Source: Chromatiales bacterium (GTDB taxonomy: Bacteria > Pseudomonadota > Gammaproteobacteria > Steroidobacterales > GCA-2729495). Taken from it: a DNA stretch of 64,000 nucleotides. The translations under genes and the position numbers were made by a program. Below are positions 17,311 through 25,493 of this stretch, in pieces. Location: the NCBI GenBank assembly GCA_020351875.1, contig CP070671.1:1085497-1149496 (forward strand), given 5' to 3'. The notes below the pieces were generated by a model. It was not told the origin of the DNA. It saw only the letters and a list, made by a program, of their open reading frames with translations, and ran no database searches. Numbering within the stretch: position 1 is the stretch's first letter; each line of letters starts with the position of its first letter.

Positions 17311-18195
17311 CTAGCCTTCGCGTTCCTTGTTCAGGCGCTCGATGAATTCCACGTCGACTTCGCTGATGCCTTCTTCCAGTGCGCGCTTGATGATGCCCTT
17401 CAGCGCGGTCTTCACGAACGGGCGCGGAATCCCGGTGAGCTGCTTGCAGGCTTCGCGGGTGAACTGCACCTCCGGGTTCAGGCGGTTCGCCTCGTAGAGT
17501 ATCGACTCTTCCTTCGGGCCCTTGTCCGTCGGCGTGGGAAACCAGAACGGTTTTCTGATCTCCGTGAACCAGAACTTTGCGCCGTCCCGAAAGCCGAAGG
17601 TGATGGGCATGTTCGGCATACGTGTCGTGCCGTCTTCGATGTTCTTCGCCCAGGTTTCCTTCAGCAGGATGTTCTCCATGCGCAGAATCAGGTACTCGGG
17701 GGTCTTGCCGTCATCGCGGATGTGTTGCTCCTGGTCCAGGCTGCACTCGTAAACCTGGAAGGCCTCCTTCAGGATTTTCGGCATCCGCTTGCCGTCGGAC
17801 TCCCGGCCAGGGGTCGGGCTGTCCACCAGCGTGTAGGGGTTGTCCTTCATCTTCTCTTCGGTCGTCTGCCCCGGGTACCCGAGGCTCACGATCTTCTTCA
17901 GATGTCGGCGGTTGAATTCCACGAAGTTCAGCGCGCACTTGCCGGTACGCTTTACGTTGCGATCGGTATTGGAACCCTGGCGACTGATGATCATGACCGC
18001 GCGTCCGCCGATGATCTCGAAGGGAAAGGTCAGCTGATAAGGACCGATGTTGGTTTCCCCGTCCTCGCTGACCGTGGTCACCAGCGAAAAAGACGAGGGC
18101 CAGTAGGAACTGGCCTGATACCAGTTGTCCCGCATCGGGCTGTTGACGAAAGACTCGTTTGCCGTACTGCGGCGGAAGCGGTCGAGAAAGCTCAT
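17311..18195 (-). CDS. flavin reductase-like (FMN split-barrel) domain protein
   Basis: Protein of 294 residues. The N-terminal half has the flavin-reductase-like split barrel pattern (SFSLVTTVSEDGETNIGPYQ, then GRAVMIISRQGSNTDRNVKR and CALNFVEFN). The C-terminal half (about residues 130-294) is not typical of the short flavin reductases and ends in a charged helix, so the assignment is to the fold and not to an enzyme. It lacks an obvious NAD(P)H oxidoreductase motif. Start taken at the ATG of MSFLDRF; a GTG four codons upstream is possible, and neither has a strong ribosome binding site. Monocistronic. Confidence 0.7.
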   Translation of the reverse strand: MSFLDRFRRSTANESFVNSPMRDNWYQASSYWPSSFSLVTTVSEDGETNIGPYQLTFPFEIIGGRAVMIISRQGSNTDRNVKRTGKCALNFVEFNRRHLKKIVSLGYPGQTTEEKMKDNPYTLVDSPTPGRESDGKRMPKILKEAFQVYECSLDQEQHIRDDGKTPEYLILRMENILLKETWAKNIEDGTTRMPNMPITFGFRDGAKFWFTEIRKPFWFPTPTDKGPKEESILYEANRLNPEVQFTREACKQLTGIPRPFVKTALKGIIKRALEEGISEVDVEFIERLNKEREG

Positions 18196-18274
18196 GAATG
18201 CTGGCACCAGGGTTAAGACCCGCGGCGAAGTCTAGTGCCATCGCGGCACGGAACTAAACCTTCGCGCTCGCTGC

Positions 18275-18305
18275 GCCTGCCGGACAGCCGAGCTGTCCGG
18301 CAGGC
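18275..18305. repeat. perfect 14-bp inverted repeat with 3-base loop
   Basis: Arms 18275-18288 (GCCTGCCGGACAGC) and 18292-18305 are exact reverse complements around CGA. It lies in the divergent gap between the flavin-reductase-like gene and the small twin-arginine gene. There is no T-run on either side, so it is not a standard intrinsic terminator. Confidence 0.8.
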
Positions 18306-18396
18306 GGCGGCGCGCCGGCAGCGCTCTGCTAAAATTGACCTCATAGACGCAAGGCGACAGCAGATTGATCGCCGCTGCAAACGGAGACACATTGCA

Positions 18397-18657
18397 ATGA
18401 ACCGACGAGATTTCGTGGCCCGCCTGGGCGGGACCGTGGCCGCCGGCGGCGCGGCGGTTGCCAGCGCGGCGGCGGTATCGCGCGACAGGGCCCTGGACGG
18501 GGCGGAGTTGTTGCGCCGGGAGATGAAGGCGCTGAACGACCGGCTCGACAACGTGGCCGAGTCGCACAAGCGCCTGTTTCGCGCCCTCGTGACAGTGGCC
18601 GCCGTATCCACCGGCATGGATGTCCTGAACTTGCTGAAGGGAGATCTGTTCAGCTAG
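18397..18657 (+). CDS. small hypothetical protein with twin-arginine-like signal
   Basis: An 86-residue protein beginning MNRRDFVARLGGTVAAGGAA, a plausible Tat signal (RRDF followed by a hydrophobic Ala/Gly stretch) with candidate cleavage near ASAAAVS. The remainder is a coiled-coil-like helix (LLRREMKALNDRLDNVAESHKRL) and a short hydrophobic patch (ALVTVAAVSTGMDVL). The start has GGAG upstream. It is too short to hold a known domain; it may be a membrane-associated accessory subunit, but nothing in context confirms this. Confidence 0.6.
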   Translation: MNRRDFVARLGGTVAAGGAAVASAAAVSRDRALDGAELLRREMKALNDRLDNVAESHKRLFRALVTVAAVSTGMDVLNLLKGDLFS

Positions 18658-18673
18658 CGCGCAGCGATATCGC

Positions 18674-19006
18674 TCAGCCTTTCCGGTAGAATTTCAACCG
18701 GACCTTTTCCACCGTGACCAGCCCCACTTCCAGGGCCTGGTCCACCAGGGGCAGAAACGCCTCGATCTTCTCGGGCGTGTCCACCATTTCCACGACCAGC
18801 GGCAGGTCCACCGACAGCCGCAGGACGCGGGCGGTGTGCAACTTGCTGTCGGCGCCATAGCCTTCCAGTCCGCGCAGCACCGTTGCTCCGGCCAGGCCCT
18901 GGCGGTGGGCCTCCGATACGAGCCACTGGTGCAGCGGTTCGTCGCCGTAGCGATCCTTCTCGCCGATAAAGATGCGCAACAGCAGCCCGTCAGTCAGGTT
19001 CATCAT
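18674..19006 (-). CDS. DUF190 family protein
   Basis: Cytosolic 110-residue protein of the DUF190 family, which has a PII-like fold. Diagnostic pieces are RIFIGEKDRYGDEPLHQWLV, GATVLRGLEGYG and LPLVVEMVDTPEKIEAFLP. DUF190 genes often neighbour crcB, and here it lies 6 bases after crcB on the same strand. The inference is a regulatory or accessory role in fluoride export, unproven. Two adjacent ATGs (19006 and 19003) can serve as start; the second is better spaced from GAGG. Confidence 0.88.
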   Translation of the reverse strand: MMNLTDGLLLRIFIGEKDRYGDEPLHQWLVSEAHRQGLAGATVLRGLEGYGADSKLHTARVLRLSVDLPLVVEMVDTPEKIEAFLPLVDQALEVGLVTVEKVRLKFYRKG

Positions 19007-19012
19007 GATTCC

Positions 19013-19396
19013 TCACAGGAAGCGCGCCCCCACATAACCCACCGTGGCAGCCGTGAGTCCGAGCACTGTCTGCAGCACCACGTTGACTCCGGCGCGAAGC
19101 AGGGCGCCGTCCTGCATCAGGCCCAGGGTTTCAAAGGCGAAGGCCGAAAAGGTGGTGAACCCGCCCAGCACACCGATCATCAGGAAGGCGCGCTGGCCCG
19201 GATCCAGGACCTGGCGGTAGTCGGCCAGTCCGCCGATCAGCCCGATCAGCAGGCAACCCAGGACATTCACTACCAGCGTGCCGACCGGAAACTGGCTCCA
19301 CCCCGTCATCCGCTGCGCCCAGCCACCCACGGTGAAACGCAGCACCGAACCGATCGCACCGCCCAGCGCGACCCAGGCAAGGACTCTCAGCTCCAA
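19013..19396 (-). CDS. crcB: fluoride channel CrcB/Fluc
   Basis: Dual-topology membrane protein of 127 residues that forms a dimeric fluoride-selective channel. Four helices are seen with the family motifs GGAIGSVLRFTVGGW, FPVGTLVVNVLGCLLIG and GVLGGFTTFSAFAFET (the TTFSTFS-like polar track). No ATG fits the conserved N-terminus; the start is the TTG at 19396 preceded by AGGTGG, which gives MELRVLAWVALGG. It ends 6 bases before DUF190. No fluoride riboswitch is visible ahead of it because yibQ ends 22 bases upstream. Confidence 0.92.
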   Translation of the reverse strand: MELRVLAWVALGGAIGSVLRFTVGGWAQRMTGWSQFPVGTLVVNVLGCLLIGLIGGLADYRQVLDPGQRAFLMIGVLGGFTTFSAFAFETLGLMQDGALLRAGVNVVLQTVLGLTAATVGYVGARFL

Positions 19397-19418
19397 CTGC
19401 CCACCTGTGCGACGAAGG

Positions 19419-20189
19419 TCATTGCGCGGCGAGCATCTGCTGGCCGCGAATGATCGCCCGCACCGGCACCAGCTCGATGCCTTCGTCCGCCAGTCGCGGC
19501 AGTGAGCGTTCCAGGAAATCCAGCGTGCCCGGCCGCGGGTGACCAATGGCCACCGCCTCACCGTGCACACGGGCCAGGTTCTTCAGCCGGTCGAACTGCG
19601 CGGCAATTGCGCGGGGGTCGGGATCATCGTCCAGGAAGACATCGCGCCGCGTCGCCGGCACGCCATATTCCAGCGCCATTTGCAGCGCGACACTCGCCGC
19701 CGTGGTGCGGCTGTCGACGAAGAACAGGTCGCCGCGCTGGTCGAGTTCACGCATCAGCCAGGACATGTGTCCCGGGTGTTGGGTAATCAGGCTGCCCATG
19801 TGGGTATTCACGCCGGTTACGTGCGGGACCGAGGCGAGGTTGGCGCCGAGGATGCGGGAGAACTGACCCCGCGACAGGTTCAGCTCGATGTTGCCGATGC
19901 CCCTGGCGTTGTCGTTTTGTACCGGTTCCAGCGGCAGGTGCAGCAACACCTCCTTGCCGGAGTCATTGGCCAGGTTCGCCAGGTAGGCCGCGTGTGGTGT
20001 GTGGGGCAGAATCGCAAAAGCCACCGGACCCCGCAGCGCGGCGGTCCGCTCACCGGCTCCGCGGAGATTGCCAAGGTCGTCGATGATCACCGCGATGCGT
20101 GGCTCCGCGAACGCGGCTCCCGCACCCAGCAACAACAGGGATAGGCCGACGAGGCGGAACAGGGTGGGCCAGCGGTTCTCGTCGGCCAT
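19419..20189 (-). CDS. divergent polysaccharide deacetylase family protein (YibQ-like)
   Basis: Exported 256-residue protein of the divergent polysaccharide deacetylase (DUF610) family. The signal is LVGLSLLLLGAGAAFA. The NodB-like core is recognisable: AVIIDDLGN, VAFAILPHTPHAAYLA, VLLHLPLEP, GVNTHMGS and FFVDSRTT. It follows envC and ctpA in the order seen in many proteobacteria, which ties it to cell-envelope maintenance; catalytic activity is not proven for the family. Confidence 0.9.
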   Translation of the reverse strand: MADENRWPTLFRLVGLSLLLLGAGAAFAEPRIAVIIDDLGNLRGAGERTAALRGPVAFAILPHTPHAAYLANLANDSGKEVLLHLPLEPVQNDNARGIGNIELNLSRGQFSRILGANLASVPHVTGVNTHMGSLITQHPGHMSWLMRELDQRGDLFFVDSRTTAASVALQMALEYGVPATRRDVFLDDDPDPRAIAAQFDRLKNLARVHGEAVAIGHPRPGTLDFLERSLPRLADEGIELVPVRAIIRGQQMLAAQ

Positions 20190-20206
20190 CGTTTGCGATC
20201 GATCGC

Positions 20207-21469
20207 CTACTGGGCCTTGCTATGCATCACGCGGCCACCGCGCAACAGCTCCAGCGCCTGGCGCAGCTGGCCGTCTTTCTGCAGCAGCGCCTCACCTGCT
20301 TCCGTGCGATGGCTGGTGGCGGCGGCGAGCGCATCTTCGAGGCTGGTGTCCGCCAGCGCCGTGTCCGGCGTGATGCCCTGCCCCTGGATCGTGGCGCCTG
20401 ACGGCGTGTAGTAATGCGACGTCGTGAGCTTGATTGCCCGGCCGTTAGACAGCGGCATTACTGTTTGCACGGAGCCCTTGCCGAAGGTCTTCTCGCCGGC
20501 GATCAGCGCGCGGTCGTTGTCCTGCAGTGCGCCCGCCAGGATTTCCGACGCCGACGCCGACCCGGCGTTCACCAGCACCACGATCGGCGCGCCGTCCAGC
20601 AAATCGCCTGGTCGCGCCTCGTGGCGGAAACTCGCATCGCGGCCACGCCCGCTCGCGGTTACGATCACACCGCTGTCCAGGAACGCGTCGCTGATTTCCA
20701 CCGCGCTCTCCAGCACGCCGCCCGGGTTGTTGCGCAGGTCGATGACCAAACCGTCGAGCTCGACGGGGCTCGCGCGCTCCAGGGACTTGATGGCCTTGCG
20801 CAGGTCCTTGTAAGAGGTCTCGCTGAAATGCGTGATGCGAACGTAGCCGTAACCGGGTGTCAGCAATTCGGAACGCACGCTGCGCACCTGCACGTGGCTG
20901 CGAATAAGCTGAAATTCCAGCGGGCCGGGCTCACCTTCCCGGGCCACTGTCAGTGCTACCCGCGTGCCTGGCTTCCCGCGCATGCGATTGATGGTTTCGC
21001 CGAGACTGTCCGCGTCCAGCTGCACGCCGTCGATGCTGAGAATGACGTCGCCGGCCTCTAAACCCGCACGGTCGGCCGGTGTGCCTTCAATTGGCGCCAC
21101 GACCACGACTTCGCCTTCTGCGGTGTTCACTTCCAGCCCCACCCCGGAGTAGTTACCGGTGGTGCTGATGCGAACTTCTTCATACTCCGTGGAATCCAGG
21201 AACTGAGAGTGCGGGTCCAGGTCCATGACCATGCCGCGCACGGCCGCTTCCATCAGTTGCCGGTCATCGACGGGTTCGACGTATTCCTGCTTGACCCGCT
21301 CGAGCACCTCGGCGAGCAGCCGAGCCTCGTCCCACGGCAGGGGTTCGCTGGCCTCGTCCAGGGGCTCCTGCACGTCCCGCTGGGCCAGCACGCCGCCGCC
21401 CAGCGACAGGCTGAAGCCAAGGACGGTGCCGACGATCAGCACCAGGAAACTCCGGAATTTCAATGACAT
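20207..21469 (-). CDS. carboxy-terminal processing protease, S41 family (CtpA)
   Basis: Periplasmic serine protease of 420 residues. After an N-terminal membrane/signal segment there is a PDZ domain (GVGLEVNTAEGEVVVVAP through GDVILSIDGVQL, about residues 90-170) and the S41 protease core. VIDLRNNPGGVLESAV and GSASASEILAGALQD supply the catalytic Ser region, and GEKTFGKGSVQT the catalytic Lys. The start is the ATG at 21469; a TTG three codons upstream is in frame. Operon partner of envC and yibQ. Confidence 0.93.
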   Translation of the reverse strand: MSLKFRSFLVLIVGTVLGFSLSLGGGVLAQRDVQEPLDEASEPLPWDEARLLAEVLERVKQEYVEPVDDRQLMEAAVRGMVMDLDPHSQFLDSTEYEEVRISTTGNYSGVGLEVNTAEGEVVVVAPIEGTPADRAGLEAGDVILSIDGVQLDADSLGETINRMRGKPGTRVALTVAREGEPGPLEFQLIRSHVQVRSVRSELLTPGYGYVRITHFSETSYKDLRKAIKSLERASPVELDGLVIDLRNNPGGVLESAVEISDAFLDSGVIVTASGRGRDASFRHEARPGDLLDGAPIVVLVNAGSASASEILAGALQDNDRALIAGEKTFGKGSVQTVMPLSNGRAIKLTTSHYYTPSGATIQGQGITPDTALADTSLEDALAAATSHRTEAGEALLQKDGQLRQALELLRGGRVMHSKAQ

Positions 21470-21589
21470 CGGAGACAAAATCTGATGATACCGCCAAAAA
21501 CCTTAGCACACGGTGGCGAGACTATACATTGACACGAGCCCGGATTCGCGGCCCCTGACCTCGGGAACTTATCCCACTGCATCAGGTAC

Positions 21590-22729
21590 TTATCGCCGAA
21601 TCCACCGCTTCGGGTCCACGGGCTTGCCGTCTTTGCGGATTTCGAAGTACAGGCCGGCTTCGGCCTGCCCGCCGGTATCGCCCACGTGGCCCAGCACTTC
21701 GCCCGGCGCCACCCACTCGCCCACATCGCGCACCAGGTCCTGGTTGTGACCGTAAAGGGTCATATAGCCGTCACCGTGATCCACCACGATCAGCAGTCCC
21801 ATGCCGTTGAGCCAGTCGGCAAAGACCACCCGGCCGTAATGCACCGCGCGCACGTCGCTGCCGGCGCGCGCAGCCAGCAGGGTCCCTTCCCAGCGCAACC
21901 CGCCGTCGGCCCGCGGCTGGCCGAAGCGGTGGCGGGCCCGGCCGTCGGCGGGCCACGCCAGCTGCCCGCGTCGCTCGGCAAAGGGCTCCGCGCCCCCGAG
22001 GCTCAGTTCGGCCAGGGCCTCGCGCAGTTCCTTCACCAGGGCTTCGAGGTCGGCGGCCTGTTTGCGCAGCTGTCCCAGTTCGCCCTGGCGACCCTGCAGC
22101 TCCTGCTCCAGCTTTTTCAGCGCCGTCGCCCGCTCCGCTCGTGACGCGTCCAGCTGCGCGACGCGCTCGCGCTGCTCTGCCTGCAGTTTTTCCAGGCGTT
22201 CGCGTTCGGCGGCCACGGCGGCCACGGTAGCGGCGAGCTCGGCAAGCGTCTGGCGCACGGACTCGATCAGGCTGCTGCGTTGCCGGGTCAGGTAGCCGTA
22301 GTAGACGAACTGCCGACCGGCGTCGACCGGGTCCTGCTGGCTCAGCACCAGCCGCAACCATTCTTCCCGCCCGCTCATGTAAGCCATGCGCAGCTGCTCT
22401 GCGAGCACTGCCTGCTCGCCGGCCAGGCGGAGCCGCCCCCGACTCTCTTCCGCCTGCAGCCTGGCGAGTCGCTGCACGGCCTGTTCGCGCTCCTGACTCA
22501 CGGCCTGCAGGCGTCGGTTGGCTTTCGCTGCCGCCACCTCAGCATCGCGCAACGCGCGCTGCGTTTCGCTCCGATCGGCGACGGAACGTTGCACCACTTG
22601 CTCCAGCGCCTGGATCTGTTCGCGCACCCGGTCCAGTTCCAGCTCGGCCGTCGCGGCATCCTGTTCGGCGACGACCCTGCTGGTGCCGAGCAGGCACAGC
22701 GCTAGCAGAATGGCGGGCGAAAACCTCAT
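21590..22729 (-). CDS. envC: murein hydrolase activator EnvC-like, degenerate LytM domain
   Basis: Periplasmic 379-residue protein with a signal peptide, a long coiled coil (about residues 25-250, heptad-rich with many Glu/Arg/Gln) and a C-terminal LytM/M23 domain (about 265-379). The LytM domain is degenerate in the same way as EnvC: the zinc-binding His of active M23 enzymes is replaced (GLYFEIRKDGKPVDP where LHFE would be expected). So it should activate amidases at the septum and not cut peptidoglycan itself. It precedes ctpA and yibQ. Confidence 0.88.
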   Translation of the reverse strand: MRFSPAILLALCLLGTSRVVAEQDAATAELELDRVREQIQALEQVVQRSVADRSETQRALRDAEVAAAKANRRLQAVSQEREQAVQRLARLQAEESRGRLRLAGEQAVLAEQLRMAYMSGREEWLRLVLSQQDPVDAGRQFVYYGYLTRQRSSLIESVRQTLAELAATVAAVAAERERLEKLQAEQRERVAQLDASRAERATALKKLEQELQGRQGELGQLRKQAADLEALVKELREALAELSLGGAEPFAERRGQLAWPADGRARHRFGQPRADGGLRWEGTLLAARAGSDVRAVHYGRVVFADWLNGMGLLIVVDHGDGYMTLYGHNQDLVRDVGEWVAPGEVLGHVGDTGGQAEAGLYFEIRKDGKPVDPKRWIRR

Positions 22730-22800
22730 CGCGCCGGGAGTGTAACGCGGCGCGGTCGCCGGGCAGGGTTATAATCCGCGCCCCGCCGCAGGACCCGCCC

Positions 22801-23223
22801 ATGGATCGATTGCTCGAATTCACCAACAACCACCCGCTGCTCGTCGCGGGCACGATCATGATGGCGCTGGCCGTCATTTTCTACGAGCTGCGAATGCGGA
22901 CGCGGGGCCTGGTAGCCGTCAGCACGGCCCAGGCCGTGCAGCTGATCAACAATGGCGCACGCGTGGTGGATGTGCGGGAGCAGGCGCAGTTCGACGCCGG
23001 TCATATCGTCGGCGCCGTGCACGCCGCACCGGATGCGCTGGCCGACGACAAGCGCCTGAAGAAGAATCGCCCGGTCATCGTCGTCTGCGACAACGGCTTG
23101 AGCAGCGGCCGGTGCAGCGACCAATTGCGCGGCGCCGGTTTCGAAAGTGCCTACAGCCTGCGCGGCGGGCTGACCGCCTGGCAGCAGGACAACCTGCCGT
23201 TGATCAGCGGGGGCAAAGACTGA
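22801..23223 (+). CDS. rhodanese-like membrane-anchored protein (YibN-like)
   Basis: A 140-residue protein with an N-terminal membrane anchor (LLVAGTIMMALAVIFYE, about residues 14-30) and a single rhodanese domain facing the cytoplasm. The active-site loop is CDNGLSSGR, with catalytic Cys near residue 99, and the domain opens with ARVVDVREQAQFDAGHI. It matches YibN, which is located just ahead of grxC and secB in E. coli as it is here. A good TATAAT hexamer is at 22770-22775, 26 bases upstream. Confidence 0.9.
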   Translation: MDRLLEFTNNHPLLVAGTIMMALAVIFYELRMRTRGLVAVSTAQAVQLINNGARVVDVREQAQFDAGHIVGAVHAAPDALADDKRLKKNRPVIVVCDNGLSSGRCSDQLRGAGFESAYSLRGGLTAWQQDNLPLISGGKD

Positions 23224-23225
23224 GC

Positions 23226-23507
23226 GTGGCCGACGCGGCACCGGAAGTGCTGATGTATACCCGGGCGCTTTGCGGCTACTGTGCCGCCGCCCGAGACCTG
23301 CTGCAGAGCAAGGGTGTCGATTTCACCGAGCTGGACGCCACACTGAATAGTAAGCTGCGTAAAGAGATGGTCGAGCGGTCCGGCCAGAGCACGTTTCCGC
23401 AGATTTTCGTCGGCGAGCGGCACGTGGGAGGCTATGACGACCTGGCCACGCTCGACGCCGCCGGTGAACTGGATCCGCTGCTGGCCGGTGACACGGCAAA
23501 TGAATGA
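23226..23507 (+). CDS. grxC: glutaredoxin 3
   Basis: Cytosolic glutathione-dependent dithiol oxidoreductase, 93 residues. The redox motif is CGYC (YTRALCGYCAAARDLL, about residues 10-25), with the glutathione-binding TFPQIFVGERHVGGYDD later. GrxC is normally 83-90 residues and starts close to EVLMYTR. The GTG at 23226, 2 bases after the rhodanese stop, gives the best fit. The frame continues upstream only as a shadow of the rhodanese gene. Confidence 0.93.
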   Translation: MADAAPEVLMYTRALCGYCAAARDLLQSKGVDFTELDATLNSKLRKEMVERSGQSTFPQIFVGERHVGGYDDLATLDAAGELDPLLAGDTANE

Positions 23508-23516
23508 GGCTGGCCG

Positions 23517-23990
23517 ATGACTGATTCGATCAAGGGCGCAACCAACGGCAACGGGTCCGACTCACGACAGTTCCTGTTGCAGCAGCTGTTCGTGAAAGAC
23601 CTGTCCTTCGAAGCGCCCAATGCGCCGGTCACGCTGCAAGGGGCCAGCGGGGAACCGGACGTGAAGCTGAACCTGCGGCATTCCTCGCGGGCCCTGGACG
23701 GCGATGCGTACGAGGTCGTCCTGCACCTCAGCGTGCACGCCGAACTGGCAGGCAAGACAGTGTTCCTCGCCGAACTGGACCAGGCCGGGTTGTTCATCAT
23801 CAAGGGTTACCAGGAAGAGGAGCGCCGGCAACTGCTCGGCGTGTACTGCCCGAACACGCTGTTTCCATATGCGCGCGAGGCCATTTCATCCACCGTGGCC
23901 AGGGGCGGTTTCCCGCCGCTGATGCTGCAGCCGATCAACTTCGAAGCGCTTTACGCGCAGGCGGCCGCGCAACAGGAAGGGCAGGCCTGA
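23517..23990 (+). CDS. secB: protein-export chaperone SecB
   Basis: Cytosolic tetrameric chaperone that keeps Sec precursors unfolded and delivers them to SecA, 157 residues. Family features are FLLQQLFVKDLSFEAPNAP, KTVFLAELDQAGLF and the SecA-contact region LLGVYCPNTLFPYAREAIS with GGFPPLMLQPINF near the C-terminus. A short polar N-terminal extension precedes the conserved core. Follows grxC by 9 bases as in enteric bacteria. Confidence 0.96.
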   Translation: MTDSIKGATNGNGSDSRQFLLQQLFVKDLSFEAPNAPVTLQGASGEPDVKLNLRHSSRALDGDAYEVVLHLSVHAELAGKTVFLAELDQAGLFIIKGYQEEERRQLLGVYCPNTLFPYAREAISSTVARGGFPPLMLQPINFEALYAQAAAQQEGQA

Positions 23991-23997
23991 ACGAGTC

Positions 23998-25032
23998 GTG
24001 ACCACCACAACACCAGATATTGCCGTCTTTGGCGCAGGCTCCTGGGGCACCGCGCTGGCGATCCAGCTGGCGCGCGGCGGGCGCGCAACGTGGCTGTGGG
24101 GCCGGGCAGCAGACGAACCCGAGCGGCTGGCTAGAGAACGGCGTAACCAGCGTTACCTGCCGGACGCGGAGTTTCCCGCCGCACTGCAGATCGAAGCGGA
24201 TTTCGACCGCGCGCTCACCAGCCGTGACCTGTTGATCGTGGTGCCCAGCCATGCGTTTCGCGTGGTGCTGACGCAGGTACGCGAAGGCCTGCGCCCCGAT
24301 CACCGCGTGGCCTGGGCCACCAAGGGTTTCGAGCAGGACACGGGCATGCTGCCGCACCAGGTGGCCCGCGACGTCCTCGGCGACGGACCACCGCTGGCCG
24401 TGTTGTCCGGCCCCACCTTTGCGACAGAGGTCGGCGCCGGCCTGCCCACGGCCCTGACGGTGGCGGCCACGCACCCCGAGTTTGCAGCCGCGATGGCCGA
24501 GCGAATCGCCGGGCCCACGTTCCGCACCTATACCTCCCAGGACCTGGCCGGGGTGGAAGTCGGCGGCGCAGTGAAAAACGTGCTGGCGATTGCGGCCGGC
24601 CTGTCCGACGGGCTGGGCTACGGCGCGAACACGCGCATCGCATTGATCAGCCGCGGCCTCGCGGAAATGTGCCGGCTCGGCGTGGCCCTTGGCGCACAGC
24701 TGGAAACATTCATGGGGCTGTCGGGCATGGGCGACCTGGTGCTGACCTGCACGGACAACCAGAGCCGCAACCGCCGCATGGGCCTGGGGCTCGCCGCCGG
24801 ACGTGCGGTGGACGACGTGGCGGCGGAAATCGGCCAGGTAGTGGAAGGCGTGTATGCCGCCAGGGCAGTGCACGGCGTGGCGGCGAAGCTCGGGGTCGAA
24901 ATGCCGATCTGCCAGCAGGTCTATCGCATTCTTTACGAAGAGTTGCCGGTCAGCGACGCGGTGACCGAATTGCTGAATCGCGAATTGCGCGAAGAGGCCG
25001 ACCCGGCCTGGGCGCCATCAGCCGGCAGCTAG
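23998..25032 (+). CDS. gpsA: glycerol-3-phosphate dehydrogenase [NAD(P)+]
   Basis: Makes sn-glycerol 3-phosphate from dihydroxyacetone phosphate for phospholipid synthesis; 344 residues. The Rossmann loop is FGAGSWGTALAIQL at the N-terminus, then VLSGPTFATEVGAGLP and the catalytic Lys segment GAVKNVLAIAAGLSDGLG, followed by NTRIALISRGLAEM. The start is GTG, 7 bases after secB. Its TAG stop shares a CTAG palindrome with the stop of the opposing trmL gene (4-base convergent overlap). Confidence 0.95.
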   Translation: MTTTTPDIAVFGAGSWGTALAIQLARGGRATWLWGRAADEPERLARERRNQRYLPDAEFPAALQIEADFDRALTSRDLLIVVPSHAFRVVLTQVREGLRPDHRVAWATKGFEQDTGMLPHQVARDVLGDGPPLAVLSGPTFATEVGAGLPTALTVAATHPEFAAAMAERIAGPTFRTYTSQDLAGVEVGGAVKNVLAIAAGLSDGLGYGANTRIALISRGLAEMCRLGVALGAQLETFMGLSGMGDLVLTCTDNQSRNRRMGLGLAAGRAVDDVAAEIGQVVEGVYAARAVHGVAAKLGVEMPICQQVYRILYEELPVSDAVTELLNRELREEADPAWAPSAGS

Positions 25033-25493
25033 TCACCGCCGTCAAAGCCGTTCTGGCGCCACACCTCGTACACGATAACGGCGGCCGCATTCGACAGGTT
25101 CAGGCTCCGGTTGCCGGGCCGCAGCGGAATGCGCAACAGTCGCTGCTCGGGCAATTCGTCGAGCACCTCGGCGGGCAGACCGCTTGTCTCGGGCCCGAAC
25201 AGAAACGCGTCGCCCGACGAGTAGGCGGGCTCGGTATAGAAGCGGTGGCCGCGAGTGGTCAATGCGAACAAGCGCGTCGGCTGCACCACGTCGAGGCACG
25301 CTTCCAGCGAGTCGTGCTGAGCCAGCTCCGCGTATTCGTGGTAGTCGAGGCCCGCCCGGCGCAGTTGCCGGTCGTCGAGCTCGAAACCCAGCGGCCCGAC
25401 CAGGTGCAGGCGGAAACCGGAGTTTGCGCACAGGCGTATGATATTGCCGGTGTTCGGCGGTATTTCAGGCCGGTAGAGAATCAGGTGAAACAT
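25029..25493 (-). CDS. trmL: tRNA (cytidine(34)/carboxymethylaminomethyluridine(34)-2'-O)-methyltransferase
   Basis: SPOUT-class methyltransferase of 154 residues that methylates the wobble 2'-OH of tRNA-Leu. The sequence begins MFHLILYRPEIPPNTGNI; the S-adenosylmethionine knot is formed by FLFGPETSGLP, IPLRPGNRSLNLSNA and AAAVIVYEVWRQ. Gene order next to gpsA resembles E. coli (where cysE intervenes). It converges on gpsA with stop-codon overlap and its ATG shares one base with the TTG start of pyrD on the other strand. Confidence 0.95.
   Translation of the reverse strand: MFHLILYRPEIPPNTGNIIRLCANSGFRLHLVGPLGFELDDRQLRRAGLDYHEYAELAQHDSLEACLDVVQPTRLFALTTRGHRFYTEPAYSSGDAFLFGPETSGLPAEVLDELPEQRLLRIPLRPGNRSLNLSNAAAVIVYEVWRQNGFDGGD

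Noticed and set aside
19397..19418. Fluoride riboswitch ahead of crcB.
   Set aside because: The 22-base gap cannot hold it and no motif was seen.
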